Shown in pieces: positions 26,480 through 41,868 of a stretch of 64,000 nucleotides of DNA (the stretch's first letter is position 1; every line of letters begins with the position of its first letter). Below the pieces are notes generated by a model. It did not search any database and was not told where the DNA came from. It saw nothing but the letters and a program-made list of their open reading frames with translations. This DNA comes from Scylla paramamosain (lineage: Eukaryota > Arthropoda > Malacostraca > Decapoda > Portunidae), in NCBI RefSeq assembly GCF_035594125.1, contig NC_087183.1, positions 14,522,368 through 14,586,367 on the forward strand, written 5' to 3'. The translations under genes were made by a program, and so were the position numbers.

Positions 26480-26480
26480 G
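26072..26480. repeat. (CTC)n and (CTAT)n tracts
   Basis: CTC at 26072-26144 with one interruption, CTAT at 26390-26480. Confidence 0.93.
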
Positions 26481-27047
26481 CATTGCTCCTTACTCTCTTA
26501 ACTCCCTCATCTTTACCATAACCAGTTCAACCCTACCCACACCCCACCCATTCATTGCCCACACCCCACCCACAATCCTACTCACACCCTGCCCCGCCCA
26601 CAGCCCGCCCCCAACGCGCCTCCAACCCGCCCTCCTGTCAGTCTGCCCTGCCGGCGTGTCTGAAGTGGCACAGTCAGCGTGTTGGGCGTAGATAGGCAGA
26701 CGAATTCGTGTTTAGATAAGAAGTAAAGACATTTTGGTTTGCTTATTGAGAAAATTGAAGGTTCGTTTTACTCTTTAGTTAATTAATAAATGTTTCTTGT
26801 GAATTAGCTTGTTTGGGTCTGTTACTTTGTTTTGTATGATTTTTGTGTAGTTTTGTCGAGAGAGAGAGAGAGAGAGAGAGAGTTGATCACGTGATTAAAT
26901 AGAAAAATCTTTACTTTTTTCTTTTCCTTTTTTTCTTTTTTTTTCCAGAGAGTGATTGGAATGATTTAGTTGATCCTTCTAAACGAAAAAAAGAAAAAAA
27001 TACAAGAAATGAAAACGTGGTTAGTGCAAAGCCTTTCACTGCAATCA

Positions 27048-27049
<2 letters not shown>

Positions 27050-27133
<84 letters not shown>
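27050..27133. repeat. (CA)n microsatellite
   Basis: About 42 perfect units. Confidence 0.95.
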
Positions 27134-27135
<2 letters not shown>

Positions 27136-27425
27136 CACCCAAAAAACGTAACAACCTTAATATTTTCTAATCCATGACTCACTCCCGTCCAAGGCTGTTC
27201 ACTTAAGGTCTCCCCTCGTCAGCTGAGTGGACGCTGCTAAAAGAAGTAAAGAAGAAGAAAAAGAAGAGAGATAAGATTACGAAGGTGAACGAAAACACGC
27301 TGCAGTTTCTTACGATATTTTTGCGATTATTTTGTGATAATGTGACACTGAGAAGAGGAAGAGAAGGACATTAAGAGAGAAATGAAAGTATAAATCGAAG
27401 TTGGAGTGTCGGAAAAGAGATGCTT

Positions 27426-27429
<4 letters not shown>

Positions 27430-27523
<94 letters not shown>

Positions 27524-27894
27524 AAGATCCCCAGAGAGAAAAAAAGATAATATCAGATAAAGGGAAGGAAAAAAAGACTAGATTATTATTTCAAGTCAGA
27601 TTAGCAATTTTGGAAGCAGGAAGTGGATGAAGGAAGGAGAATAAGGAGAGAAGTAAAAAAAGAAAAGGAGGAGGAGAAGGAAAACCCGCAGTATTTTCCT
27701 CTTACCCAAAGTTAATTGACATTTTCTTCTTTTTGTCTTTTCCTTTTATCGTATGAAGCTGAAAGAGGAAAGAAAGGAAGTAAAAAGTTTCCTCATTACC
27801 TCTTTAGCTTGGAGGAGGAGGAGGAGGAGGGAGAAGAGGAAGAAGACGAAGATGAGGAAGAGGACGATGTAAGGAAAAGGATAAATGATATACC

Positions 27895-27982
<88 letters not shown>
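27430..27982. repeat. (GA)n and (CT)n facing tracts
   Basis: GA at 27430-27518 and CT at 27899-27982, with an A/G-rich spacer. A pyrimidine-rich stretch continues to about 28440. Confidence 0.92.
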
Positions 27983-27984
<2 letters not shown>

Positions 27985-28664
27985 ATCCCTCTTTTTATCT
28001 CCTTCCTTCATGTCTCTTATTTTTCTTTCCTCTTCCTTAAATATTAGCACACTCACACCCTCTCCCTTTTCTCTTTCTCCTCCTCTTTATCTTTCGTTTC
28101 TATTCCCTTTCTTTGTGCCTTCTTTTCTCCCTCTTCCTCTCTCTCTTTTAACCTTTCCATGTTTCTAATTACTTTTCCACCCACACATTTTATTATTCTC
28201 TTCTTTATCTCTCGTATTCTTCCCCTTCCCTTCTTTCTTTGGTGTTTCTTCTCTCCTTTTTTCATTTACTCTCACCTCTCTTCCTTTTTATCTCATGTTC
28301 ATTCCTCCTTTCCTTCGTGCCTTTCCTCCCTCTCTCTCCCTCCTTCCCTCTTTCCCTCTCTCTCTCCGTTAACCTTTCCATCCTTCTAATTATTTTTCTA
28401 TTTCCAGCCTCACTCATTTTTCCCTCACTGCCTGTCTGACCCCCAACATTTATTTCTGCACAGGTTAACTTAATGCCTCTCAAAAGTCTCTCCCAAACCC
28501 CAACACCTCCAATACTGACTCCATCCACCGCCCACAACCTTCTCTGATCCCCCCACCTCCCCTTCGAACACCGGCCATCCACCTCCTTCGCCTCGTTGTC
28601 GAAAATTACCGGGGAAAAAATAGTCTTGTGTAGTTTGGCGGGGATATATGGAAGCCACGTCAAG

Positions 28665-29445
28665 GAAACTTCTAAATATAGGGACAAATTGAGGAGAAAA
28701 GGAATGAATGGGGAGGAGATGGAGGGATATGGGTAACTATTTCTCTCGCGTGATGGGAAGGGTGGAGAAGGGTACAGTTTGGAAGCATGAAGGGACGTTG
28801 TGGAGGGTAAACTAAAGATATTCGTAAATAGAAAAGAAATGGAGGAAAAGTGGATGGATAAGGAAGATATGGGTGGAAATGATAAACTTTGATGATGGGA
28901 TAAGGAGAATGGTACGGCTGGAATCATGAAGGGAGATCGTGAAGGGTAAACTGAAAAATAAGTCAAATGGAAAGGAAAATGGAGATAGGAGCAAATAGAA
29001 GGGATATGGACAGATGTGGATAAACTCTTTGTTCCGATGAAGAGAAAAGGAAGAAAAGGACATGGCTGGGAATCAAACCAAACCAAACCTAACCAAACCA
29101 AACCAAACCAAACGTAATCAAACCTAATCAAACCAAACCTAACCTAACCTAACCTAACCTAACCTAACCTAACCTAACCTAACCAAACCTAACCTAACCT
29201 AACCTAACCTAACGTAATCAAACCTAACCTAACCAAACCAAACCTAACCAAACCAAACCAAACGTAATCAAACCTAATCAAACCAAACCTAACCTAACCT
29301 AACCTAAGCAAACCTAACCTAACCTAACCTAACCAAACCTAAAGGGTAAACTAGAAACATACTTTAAAATCAACAAAAATGGAGAAAGGAATAGAACGAC
29401 TGAGACAGAAGAAGATGGGTAAGCTCTTTTCCTGTGATGATGGGA

Positions 29446-29516
<71 letters not shown>

Positions 29517-29575
29517 ATGGGAAGGAAGATTGTGAAGGTTAAGCTGAAAAACGACGTCATTTTCAGCTTTGGCGT
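28665..29575. repeat. Minisatellite of about 135 bp interrupted by CCTAA and GA arrays
   Basis: The units share GGNTGGAATCATGAAGGGA, GAAGGGTAAACT and GATGATGGGA words. Units start near 28665, 28816, 28951 and, after the CCTAA block, 29341. GA tract at 29448-29513. Confidence 0.75.
29075..29345 (-). repeat. Degenerate CCTAA array inside a minisatellite
   Basis: About 270 bp of AACCT and AACCA units. Both flanks belong to the same roughly 135-bp tandem repeat. Confidence 0.92.
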
Positions 29576-29814
29576 TACGGCGGAGCAAAAATATGGAAGG
29601 GTGCATGCAAGTTACTCTCGTCTCTGGCAGGATGTATGTCACGATTGCTCACGCCGACCACTCCACTTGATCTCCGCCCCTGGGAAGTCCTCGAGGTGTG
29701 AGGGGCTGATAAAGATAAGGTGCTGAAAGTGCAAGGTAGCGAGGGTTGAAGATATGTGTGACTATGCTTAAGGAAATGAGGAATATAGTAAGAGGAATAA
29801 GAACATAATGAAAT

Positions 29815-29935
29815 AAGGGAAGCTGCAAGAACCTATCAGATCTACACGTGACAGTCCCTCTATGAAAGGTCCTCACCTATTTCCACCTTTCATAAATCTC
29901 CCTAATGACTCAGCACTGACTTACTGGTTACTGAA
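29815..29935 (+). repeat. Dispersed repeat family 2, copy 3
   Basis: It reads AGGGAAGCTGCAAGAACC, TACACGTGACAGTCCCTC, TTCATAAATCTCCCTAATGA, CTCAGCACTGAC, parallel to the 20.4-kb copy. Confidence 0.72.
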
Positions 29936-32892
<2,957 letters not shown>

Positions 32893-33094
32893 GGAGACTT
32901 AAACAATATACCAAGGTGTGCTGAATCTGAATTGCACGTGGGAGGGGGCTGTATCGAGCAGGTGTGCCTAGCTAATGTGTTTTTGTTTCAGGCGAGTCTT
33001 GCAGGGGACAGGAAATACAGGGAATACTTTTGACATTACGAATCAATACAGGTCCCTTCTTAATAATCGATAACCGGAAATTGTGACGTCAAGA

Positions 33095-33345
33095 TATAAA
33101 AAAAAAGGATAAAAAAAGACTTCTTATCGTCTAAATCTTATCTTTTCTCCCAGTTAATTAGTGATACTTATGGAGACATGTGGAGACAGATTTTACCCTT
33201 ATAAGGAAAAAGAATAAAAAAAAAAACTTCTTTTATCGAATGAATCTGATCTGATCTTTTTGCCCCTGTTAACTAGTGAAACGTGTTTAGACATATATGG
33301 GCAGACTTAACCCTTATGAGGAGAGAAAAAAAAAAAAGACAAGTA
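33095..33345. repeat. Tandem duplication of about 125 bp
   Basis: Two units share GACTTCTTATCG-like, AATCTGATCT-like, GTTAAYTAGTGA, GGAGACA and TTAACCCTTATRAGGA words. Confidence 0.78.
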
Positions 33346-34265
33346 TCTCTTTCACTTCCATTTGTCGCAGCCTTTCTTCATCACTAAACTGTCTAAGGCA
33401 TTTTATCTTGCTCCACAGCTACTTCCAATCGTTACACTGGCTGAGAATTGCATTTTTTTTTTCTTGTATATGCTAACAAAGATTTCATACATTGTTCCTT
33501 GTGTCGTGAACTGTTGCATATCACTGTGAAATAGTTGCGTTTAGACAAATGGAGATGTAAATACGAAAAAAAAAAAAAAAAAAATTATACCATGCAGTAA
33601 TAATGTTAATGACGAAATAAACTCTTCAAAAAATCAAGACGAGTGCGAAAGAGAAAAAAGCGGAAAAAAAAGATATTTCTAATGCCACGCCTCGCCTCCT
33701 TAACACGATCGAGATCTGGGCGTGAGAGTTGTACAGTCACGGGCGCTAGGTAACCAGCACTCCTGTATTTTGAAACGCCTCAGCGTCCCAGCAGGACTGT
33801 TTTTAAAAGCCACACATATGACAAAGGTTTTCAGGATTTTTTTTACCCATTTTGGAAGAGGAAAAAAAAAGGAGGAGAACAAATTGTGTTATTCCTAGGC
33901 AGTACAATGTTTAAAGAAAACAAATGTCTTAGAATGGTTAATAATCAAGGAAATACGCCTCAAATAGCATTGAAAGACTGAATCAAAGAAAAAAAAGGTA
34001 ACACTGGTTAGCAAATAACGAAAAACGCGGTGAAAAGCAATGGAAGGCTAACACAGAATGACGAAGGGCTTAGGATGACATGATAGAAGAAAACCCATAA
34101 CTCGGTGGCCGGGGAAGGGCGCGAGGAAGGTACTCCATGTGTGGCAGCAACCGTATCGTGTGAAGGGAGTCGTGTCTCGGCTCACCTCCCGCGGCGTACC
34201 CGAAGATTTTGGCGGTACATAGGCGAGACTTTTCCTCATGTTCACGCTGGCGGTCTGAGTGATGA

Positions 34266-34267
<2 letters not shown>
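33346..34267. other. AT-rich then mixed DNA, no gene seen
   Basis: Several poly(A) runs. GC-richer stretches at 33680-33790 and 34090-34260 show no supported frame. Confidence 0.5.
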
Positions 34268-34342
<75 letters not shown>

Positions 34343-34386
34343 AGTTAAGCTTGGCTGGTACGTCTCAGAGAGTTGAGGTACATGGT

Positions 34387-34453
<67 letters not shown>

Positions 34454-34461
34454 CGTGCGTG

Positions 34462-34507
<46 letters not shown>
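34268..34507. repeat. (GA)n and (CT)n inverted pair followed by (GT)n
   Basis: GA at 34268-34338, CT at 34389-34450, GT at 34464-34507, then two copies of GCGTAAAGTCGTGTGTGCGTG. Confidence 0.95.
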
Positions 34508-34512
<5 letters not shown>

Positions 34513-34639
34513 GCGTAAAGTCGTGTGTGCGTGTGTGTGTGTGTGCGCGCGTAAAGTCGTGTGTGCGTGCGACCTGTTTATCTTTCGTCATATTTTTCAG
34601 AAAACTCATGAATACGGATTAACATTTTTTCTTCCTCAC

Positions 34640-35060
34640 CAAACGAACCGTGCCTTCTTCCTGAACACCTCAAGAAATTCCTCCCTTAAACCCCTAAAAG
34701 AGTTCTCCCTTAAACCGTCAAGAACCCCTTAAACTTCATGAAATTCCCTTAAACCCCAAGAACACCCTTAAAAACCCCATAAATTTTCCCAAAAACCGCT
34801 AAAACCCTTTAATTTCCCTAAAACCCCTTGGAATCCCTTGACTCTCTCTGAATCCCTTTAAACACCCCTTAAAACCCCTTTATGATATCTTGAATTCCCT
34901 AAAACTCCAAAAGAATCTTCTAGATCCTTAAGAATCCATCTGAACTCCTTTGAATCTCTGTTGATCCCCTTAAGAGTCATAGGAATGCCTTCAAAACCTT
35001 ATTAATACTACTGAAATCCCGTTAAGTCTACCTAAAACCCATTGGAACCCTTATATAAAC
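34640..35060. repeat. Degenerate CCCTTAAAC minisatellite
   Basis: Some 25 variants of a 14-18 bp unit such as CCCTTAAACCCCAAGAA, decaying towards 35060. Confidence 0.78.
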
Positions 35061-35874
35061 ACCTCAAAGCTCATATGCTGTCCTTCTGAACCTCTTGTGT
35101 ACTTTGCGTGACACTTCTCCTCCCCTCTCACCCTCTCTCTCACTTTCTCACTTTCTCGCTCTTTCCTTCATCTCTCCCCTCCTCTCCGTGACTGTTCCTT
35201 GACCTCTAGATTCCTTTCCCTCCCTCCCGATGACTCTCTCCCTCCACTCTCCCTCCCACTCTCCCCCACCTCTCCTCTCCCCAGGTTTCTCTCTGGTGCT
35301 TTTACTTCATGACTCAAAGATATCACGGCCACTTGAAGGCATTGCGAAAATTGTAGTAATGTGTTAATCTTATTACTTCCTTTGACTGTTACATTGATCC
35401 GCTTTCCTTCTATTTTTTACTCCTCCTCTTTTCTCCTCCTCCTCCTCTCTCATTACTCGACTTTGCTATTGCTTGTATCCTTTTCTCTTTTCTCTCCCCA
35501 CCCCCATTTTTTTTTTCTCTCTCTTCTTACGTCTCCTCGTATTTTTGTATCCGTTTTTCCTTCTTTCTCCCTTCTCTTTCTTCTTCTCCTCTCTCATCAC
35601 TTCTCCTTTCTCTTCCTTCTCTCCATTTTCCTCTCCATTGGTTATATCCGTTTTTTTTTTTCCTCTTTTTACTCCTCCTCCTCCTCCTCCTCCTCCTAAA
35701 CAAGGGAAAGAAAAGATGATATCCCATTTTCTTCTCTAGAATCTAACGGTGACTTAGATTATTTGTTTTCTGTTGAATTTATGACTGAAAATAAATTGAT
35801 GAATAAGAAAGGGGCTGTATAGATGGGTGGAAGAATAGACTCAGTTGTAAAATTAAGAATTCCCATGAGTAACT

Positions 35875-35876
<2 letters not shown>
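35061..35876. other. Pyrimidine-rich DNA, no gene seen
   Basis: C/T-rich to about 35690 with a short CTC tract. Open frames here are compositional. Confidence 0.7.
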
Positions 35877-35937
<61 letters not shown>

Positions 35938-36004
35938 CGTTGTCGCGTGATGTTTTCATATTGTTGTCATTGATCTCTTGGCTTTAATGACAGATAGTGA
36001 AGAT

Positions 36005-36084
<80 letters not shown>

Positions 36085-36353
36085 ATACGAATCGATGAAA
36101 AGATAGACCAGTCCATTGTATTTCGAAATAAAAACAAGATTACTTCGCCTTCCTCCTCCTCCTCCTCCTCCTCCTCCTTTAACTCTACAGGAAGTTCAGG
36201 GAAGGCATGACCTGTGTCAACGAATCCTTATTATTAATTCCATTGTGGTCGGAGTTGGATATTCTGAGACCAGCTCCGTTTTCTATTCCCAGGGTGAGCT
36301 ATTTTTGAAGGGGAAACTACCGAGAACTTTGAATTCTGGCTATATTTTCCTGC

Positions 36354-36433
<80 letters not shown>
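35877..36433. repeat. GT, CT, CTC and GA tracts
   Basis: GT at 35877-35936, CT at 36007-36081, CTC at 36150-36177, GA at 36355-36433. Confidence 0.93.
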
Positions 36434-36435
<2 letters not shown>

Positions 36436-36536
36436 GGGAGGGAGAGGTACTGTTTCTCTGTATTAATTTATTCAAGTTCATATTCATCCTTGCCTTTGTT
36501 CAACTCATTTCTTATTCACCCTCCGCTGTGTTATTT

Positions 36537-36741
<205 letters not shown>

Positions 36742-36884
36742 TGAGAATTCACTCCAAAGATTAATGAACACAACGAGAATAAAAAAAAAATGCAAACCAA
36801 TAGTGACCATCGCGAGTTTTACATACGTGTTTCTTTTTTTTTTAGATTATAGATCACGAGAAAGGGAATCACGCTTTATTAATG

Positions 36885-36887
<3 letters not shown>

Positions 36888-36956
<69 letters not shown>

Positions 36957-37164
36957 AGTAGTAGTAGTAGTAGTAGTACCTGGACTTAATCTAAAACTCT
37001 ACGGCGTTGCAACTTTCACTTTTACTAAGAGGAAAGAAGTTTAGACAGCAATACCTGAGACACTGACCTGTTTTTCTCCCTTTGGCCTTAACTCAAGGAC
37101 GTAACATATCTATTTGGGCCTAGAAATCAGGAAGCAGGTGTATTTTCGCTTAAACTATAGTCAA

Positions 37165-37246
<82 letters not shown>
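36888..37246. repeat. Two (GA)n tracts and (AGT)n
   Basis: GA at 36888-36952, AGT at 36955-36978, GA at 37169-37246. Confidence 0.94.
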
Positions 37247-37249
<3 letters not shown>

Positions 37250-38751
37250 TTATTGTATTTTTTACTTTCTTTTCATTTATATAGTTATTTCTTTTTTCTC
37301 TTCTTTCTTTCTTCCTTTCTCTGCATTCATTCATTCATTCATTCATTCATTCATTATTTTCTATCTTACTTTATTTTATTTTATTTTTGTCTTCGTTTCC
37401 TCTTTATTTGCCTACTCATATTTTCCCTCCCTCAGCCAGTCTAGCAGTTGATCAGGTGACTTGCTCCTCCTCTTCCCTCCCTCGTAATCTTACTTGACGG
37501 GAAGCAAGCAGGTAACAAGATATAATTTTACCTGACCTGCATAACTTCCTTCCATCTCCTCATCTTCCCGGGCCTGCAGTGCACTAGACTAGACTTAGCA
37601 ATGATCAGACACTTGCCTTGTTCCTGTATGTGTGTTTTCCCTGTTATCTTGAGCCAGATGTACATATAGGTGAGTGTTGCACCTTTAATTACCCGTTATG
37701 AGGGGGTGATGGGTGTGTATTATGCATAAGAATAAAGTTATAGTATATGTGTCTGTGTATATTTATGCCTACATGCCTGCCTACCTAAATACACACATGC
37801 ATATTCGTATATACATGCATGCACACACGGCGTCATCAGCTAAGTATATACCCTTCCCTCTCCTTCATTCATTCATTCGTTCACGCATTCATTCACCCTC
37901 TACTCACCTTGCAAGCTCTCCTCTTCATTTCCTTGCGCTATTCACTCCAGCCGCTTTGTAAACTTTGAAAAAAATAGACGGAGCGGGACAAAGGAAGCAC
38001 CAGGAGTGATTAAGTGAGAACAAACACCAGGAAACTTTAAACAACACAAGCAACAAAAGCCTGGATATAGCTAACACCACCACCACCACCACCACCACCA
38101 CCACCACCATTTTCTTCTTGCTGTCGGAACGAAGCGAGACTATGAAGATCATGACTTTTCTTCTTTTCTTTTTTCTTTTTTTTTCGTTTTTGGTTTCTTT
38201 TCTTCTCGCACGCAAAGTTAACAAGAACACGAGAAAGGAATGATCAAGTTTTTTTTTTTCTCTGTCTCTGTCTTCTCTCTTTTGTTTGTTATTGTATTGT
38301 TATTTTTATTTATTTATTTTATTTATTTATTTATTTGTTTATTTATTTTTATTTATTTATTTTTTATTTATTTATTTTTTTGTTTTAGATTGGTGAGCAG
38401 TGATTGTCAAGACGAGTGGTAGTTTTCCGTTTTCCTTACGTTCGTTTTCTTCTGCTTTAATCAGCGAAGAAGGAGAATAAGGGGAGACTTGAAAAAAAAA
38501 AAGTTTCGCATGTACTTTTTCACTTCGAGTCAAGGACATTTAAACCCCAAATCAAGAACGAATAAAAAAAAAATAGATAAATAAAATGATAAAAGAGAAA
38601 GAAATGAAGATAAACTTGAAGTGCAAAGCCGAACCGAGAATGATCACACACACACACACACATACGTGATAAAAACATGAAAATCACAAACAGGTGCGTG
38701 ACGAGTTTGATACTGAAACGAAGGGGAAAGTTTGTGTATAGCCAGATGATG

Positions 38752-38791
<40 letters not shown>

Positions 38792-38869
38792 CATAAATTT
38801 AAAGAGAACCCCATCCTAACAGTAAACAAGGAAGGAAATGACACAGAGGTTGTAACTTTAGTCCAGTAA

Positions 38870-38911
<42 letters not shown>

Positions 38912-39027
38912 ATAAAAGAAAGATAGAAAGTTGATTAAAAAAAAAAAGCACAGTCATATATGTTGTGGCTTAATAAAATCAATCAGTCAGTCAGTCAGTT
39001 AATAAGGTAATGTTCCGTGTTCTTCAG
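37247..39027. other. AT-rich DNA before the first visible NELL exon
   Basis: Short ATTC, TTTA, ACC (38078-38108), GT (38759-38790) and AGT (38866-38911) repeats. No signal-peptide exon could be supported here. Confidence 0.55.
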
Positions 39028-39156
39028 GTTCCGCGGAGAGCAGCGGGGGGCGGCAGGTGGAACTGATTGAGTCCCTTCCCCTGTGGAACACCAGCTACCC
39101 GGGCCTCACCGTCATTCCCGGACCCAGACCCATCGCTCCTGCCGTCTTCCTCCAAG
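39028..39156 (+). CDS. NELL: NELL exon a: N-terminal start of laminin-G/TSPN domain
   Basis: Acceptor TTCTTCAG precedes the exon and donor GTGAGC follows it. It encodes about 42 residues, including LIESLPLWNTSYPG and PRPIAPAVFLQ. These match the position of the vertebrate NELL segment just after the signal peptide. It starts with two bases of a split codon and ends with one, so an upstream coding exon is required. The following 2.2-kb intron holds one MITE copy and a tandem-repeat array. Confidence 0.82.
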
Positions 39157-41793
39157 GTGAGCACTCTAGGAAAGGTAAAGTGAGAGAAGCAATACAGTAC
39201 CCATTAACTTGTAATGAAAAGCATAAAAATTTAGTTCAGTTTTTCTTATCCGAAAATTCTGACATTTTCCAAAAATAAAAGTAAAAAAAAAAAAAAACCG
39301 CAAACTTAACAAAATTTACTTCTGTAAAAATTATAAGTAGATTGGATCAAAATTATTTGTGGGGGATTCTGACCTTAAAACATGATATACAAGAATTTTG
39401 ATATTTTCACTGAAGATCAGTTTTTTTTTACACGTCTAATTAGGGCGCAATGGTGTTTTTTTTTCTCGTGATTTCATACTGTACTGTGTGAGCCTTTCTG
39501 TGGTGTTGTGCTGTTCATTCTATGCTAAATGTTGATAGTTTCACCAGAAAATGTGTTTCATTGCACGTGACTTGTTTAATTAAAACGATCTTTTTTTTCT
39601 CATTATCTCAACTGTCCTGTACTAAGGCCTTGCTGTGTAATTAGGCAATTTTTATGCGATAAAAACATGTTCTGTAATAGAAAAATGTTGATTGTTTCCA
39701 TAGAAAATCAGTTTTATTACACGTGCTTTATATAATTAGGACGAAATTATGTTTTTTTTTTTTTTTTTTTCTTGTGATCTCGGACTGTTCTGTACTTTGT
39801 GTGGCTCGCAGCGAAATGATAAGGTCTCTCGCATGTGAACGCTCACCATTTTGGCAAGTAATTCTCCCAACTGGACAAGAAAATGCAGCAGGTGTCAGGG
39901 CGTCATGTATATTTGCTGAGATTCTTCTAGGAACTCGCCACAAAGCTAAATGCAGAGTGTGACCACGTACTAGGAACAGCTGGTGGTGGCGATCATGACC
40001 TCACTCTCCCTATTGTTGAACCACTATTCTGAAACTCTTCTACTCGTATGCCCCACCCCAACTACTTTTATGGGCTCTAGTTGAAGTTACACGTGATTTT
40101 AAAGGTGTTTTTTACGTTTCTAGTGACATATTAACAGGATTTCTACATTATTAGCAGGAGAAACACTCTTGAAAACCCGGCTAATCCTCCTTGGCCTTTG
40201 AAAATAATCGTGGTGAGAGAGCAAGAGAGAAAGTGTGCCAGGATACGTGCTCTAGCCTCACCAGTGCAGTTGTAGCCTAACACTGTTGATATTTGTATAC
40301 ATTTATCTTTAACGTGACACCGTGGCAGTTTTCACGTTAACTCATGTAGATTCCGGGATTATTAGTAAGGTATGTTTGTTGAATATGCAAAATTTACAAT
40401 TATTAGGGGTACGTGTATGCATGAAAGCAGTTTAAGGTCATCAAATTAGGCTATATCTGTTTATCTTGGCTGGAAATGTTTGTGTGTGCGTGTGTCAGAT
40501 TCGTAGGTAAATACATGGTTTGAGTGAGTGAATTACTAATATGTATGTTGACTGGAAGATTTAAACTGCATGTGTTTGAAGGTAGCCAGTGGTGGTTAGG
40601 TTAGGCAGTGTTTCTTTTGTGTCTGGAAGTGTGTCTTTTCTTGCAGACAACGTAAGCCAGCGTGTCATGGTGTATGGTTTAACACACGCAGCCTTAATAT
40701 TTTGGGAAGACCTTTGTCCTGCCGGGGAATCATAAATAGACTTGCTGCTACTGATCATAATGATGATGATGACACTTCCTTTGTCGTAGTAATGAAATGG
40801 TGTAAACTTTTGGGGATACTTATGGTGATAATGGTGGCTGTGGTGCTCTGGTGGTGGCGATGTATTTTGTCTTAGTGGGATCATAAATAAACTCGTGCTG
40901 CTACTGGTGATAATGTTAGTGTTGACACTTTCTTTGTCGTAGTGATGAAATGCTGTAGACTTTTACTGATGGTGATGGTGGTGATAGTCTTACCTTAGTG
41001 GAATCATAAATAGACTCGTGCTGCCACTGATGATAATGATACTTTTCCTTTGCTGTAGTAATGGAATGTAGACTTTCGCTGATACTCGTGTTGGTTGTGG
41101 TGGTGGTGGTGGTGGTGGTGCATATCATGAAGGCTGTTGTTGCTCTTGATGATAATGATGATATTTTTCCTTGCCGTAGCAGTGGGATCATTGTTGCCAC
41201 TGATGATGATGATGACTTTGATAATAATAATGACCTTTTTCCTCGCCTATGTGAAGCAAGGGAGATGAAGATGTCAGAAGCTGTCGATGGCAATTATGGC
41301 GGTGACTTTTGCCTTAATGGAATCAAGTAGACTATCGTAACTGTCGATAACAGTGATGATAATGACGATAATGACCTCTCCCTGCCGCAGGTGAATCCCG
41401 GGAGGTAAGGATGCCCGAGGCTGTGCAGAAGGCAGCGGCGGCACTGCTAAGCAGCGCGCGGGAGTTCACCATGATGGCAACGCTGCAGCAGGAGGACCGC
41501 AACGCCGGCACCATCCTGGCCTTCTCCAGGGGCAACCAGCGCTACCTGGAGCTGCAGTCGTCAGGGAGGAAGGACGAGATACGTTTACATTACATACACA
41601 ATGGTGCTGTTCATGTTGAAACCTTCCCTTACCGCATTGCCGACCAGCGGTGGCACAAGGTGTGTGTGAGTGTGTGTATGTATGTTGTAATAGGTGGTGA
41701 ACACGAGTGATAATTGAAAGTTGTCTCATATTCCTGTAATGGTCTTGTTAGTGCTCTCATTTTGTTTCATTTTATTATTGCTTCCCTGCAGGA

Positions 41794-41868
<75 letters not shown>

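Noticed and set aside
38240..38422. Hydrophobic frame just upstream of the first NELL exon
   Set aside because: It is a translation of TTTA/TTTAT simple sequence, with no donor in the needed phase.
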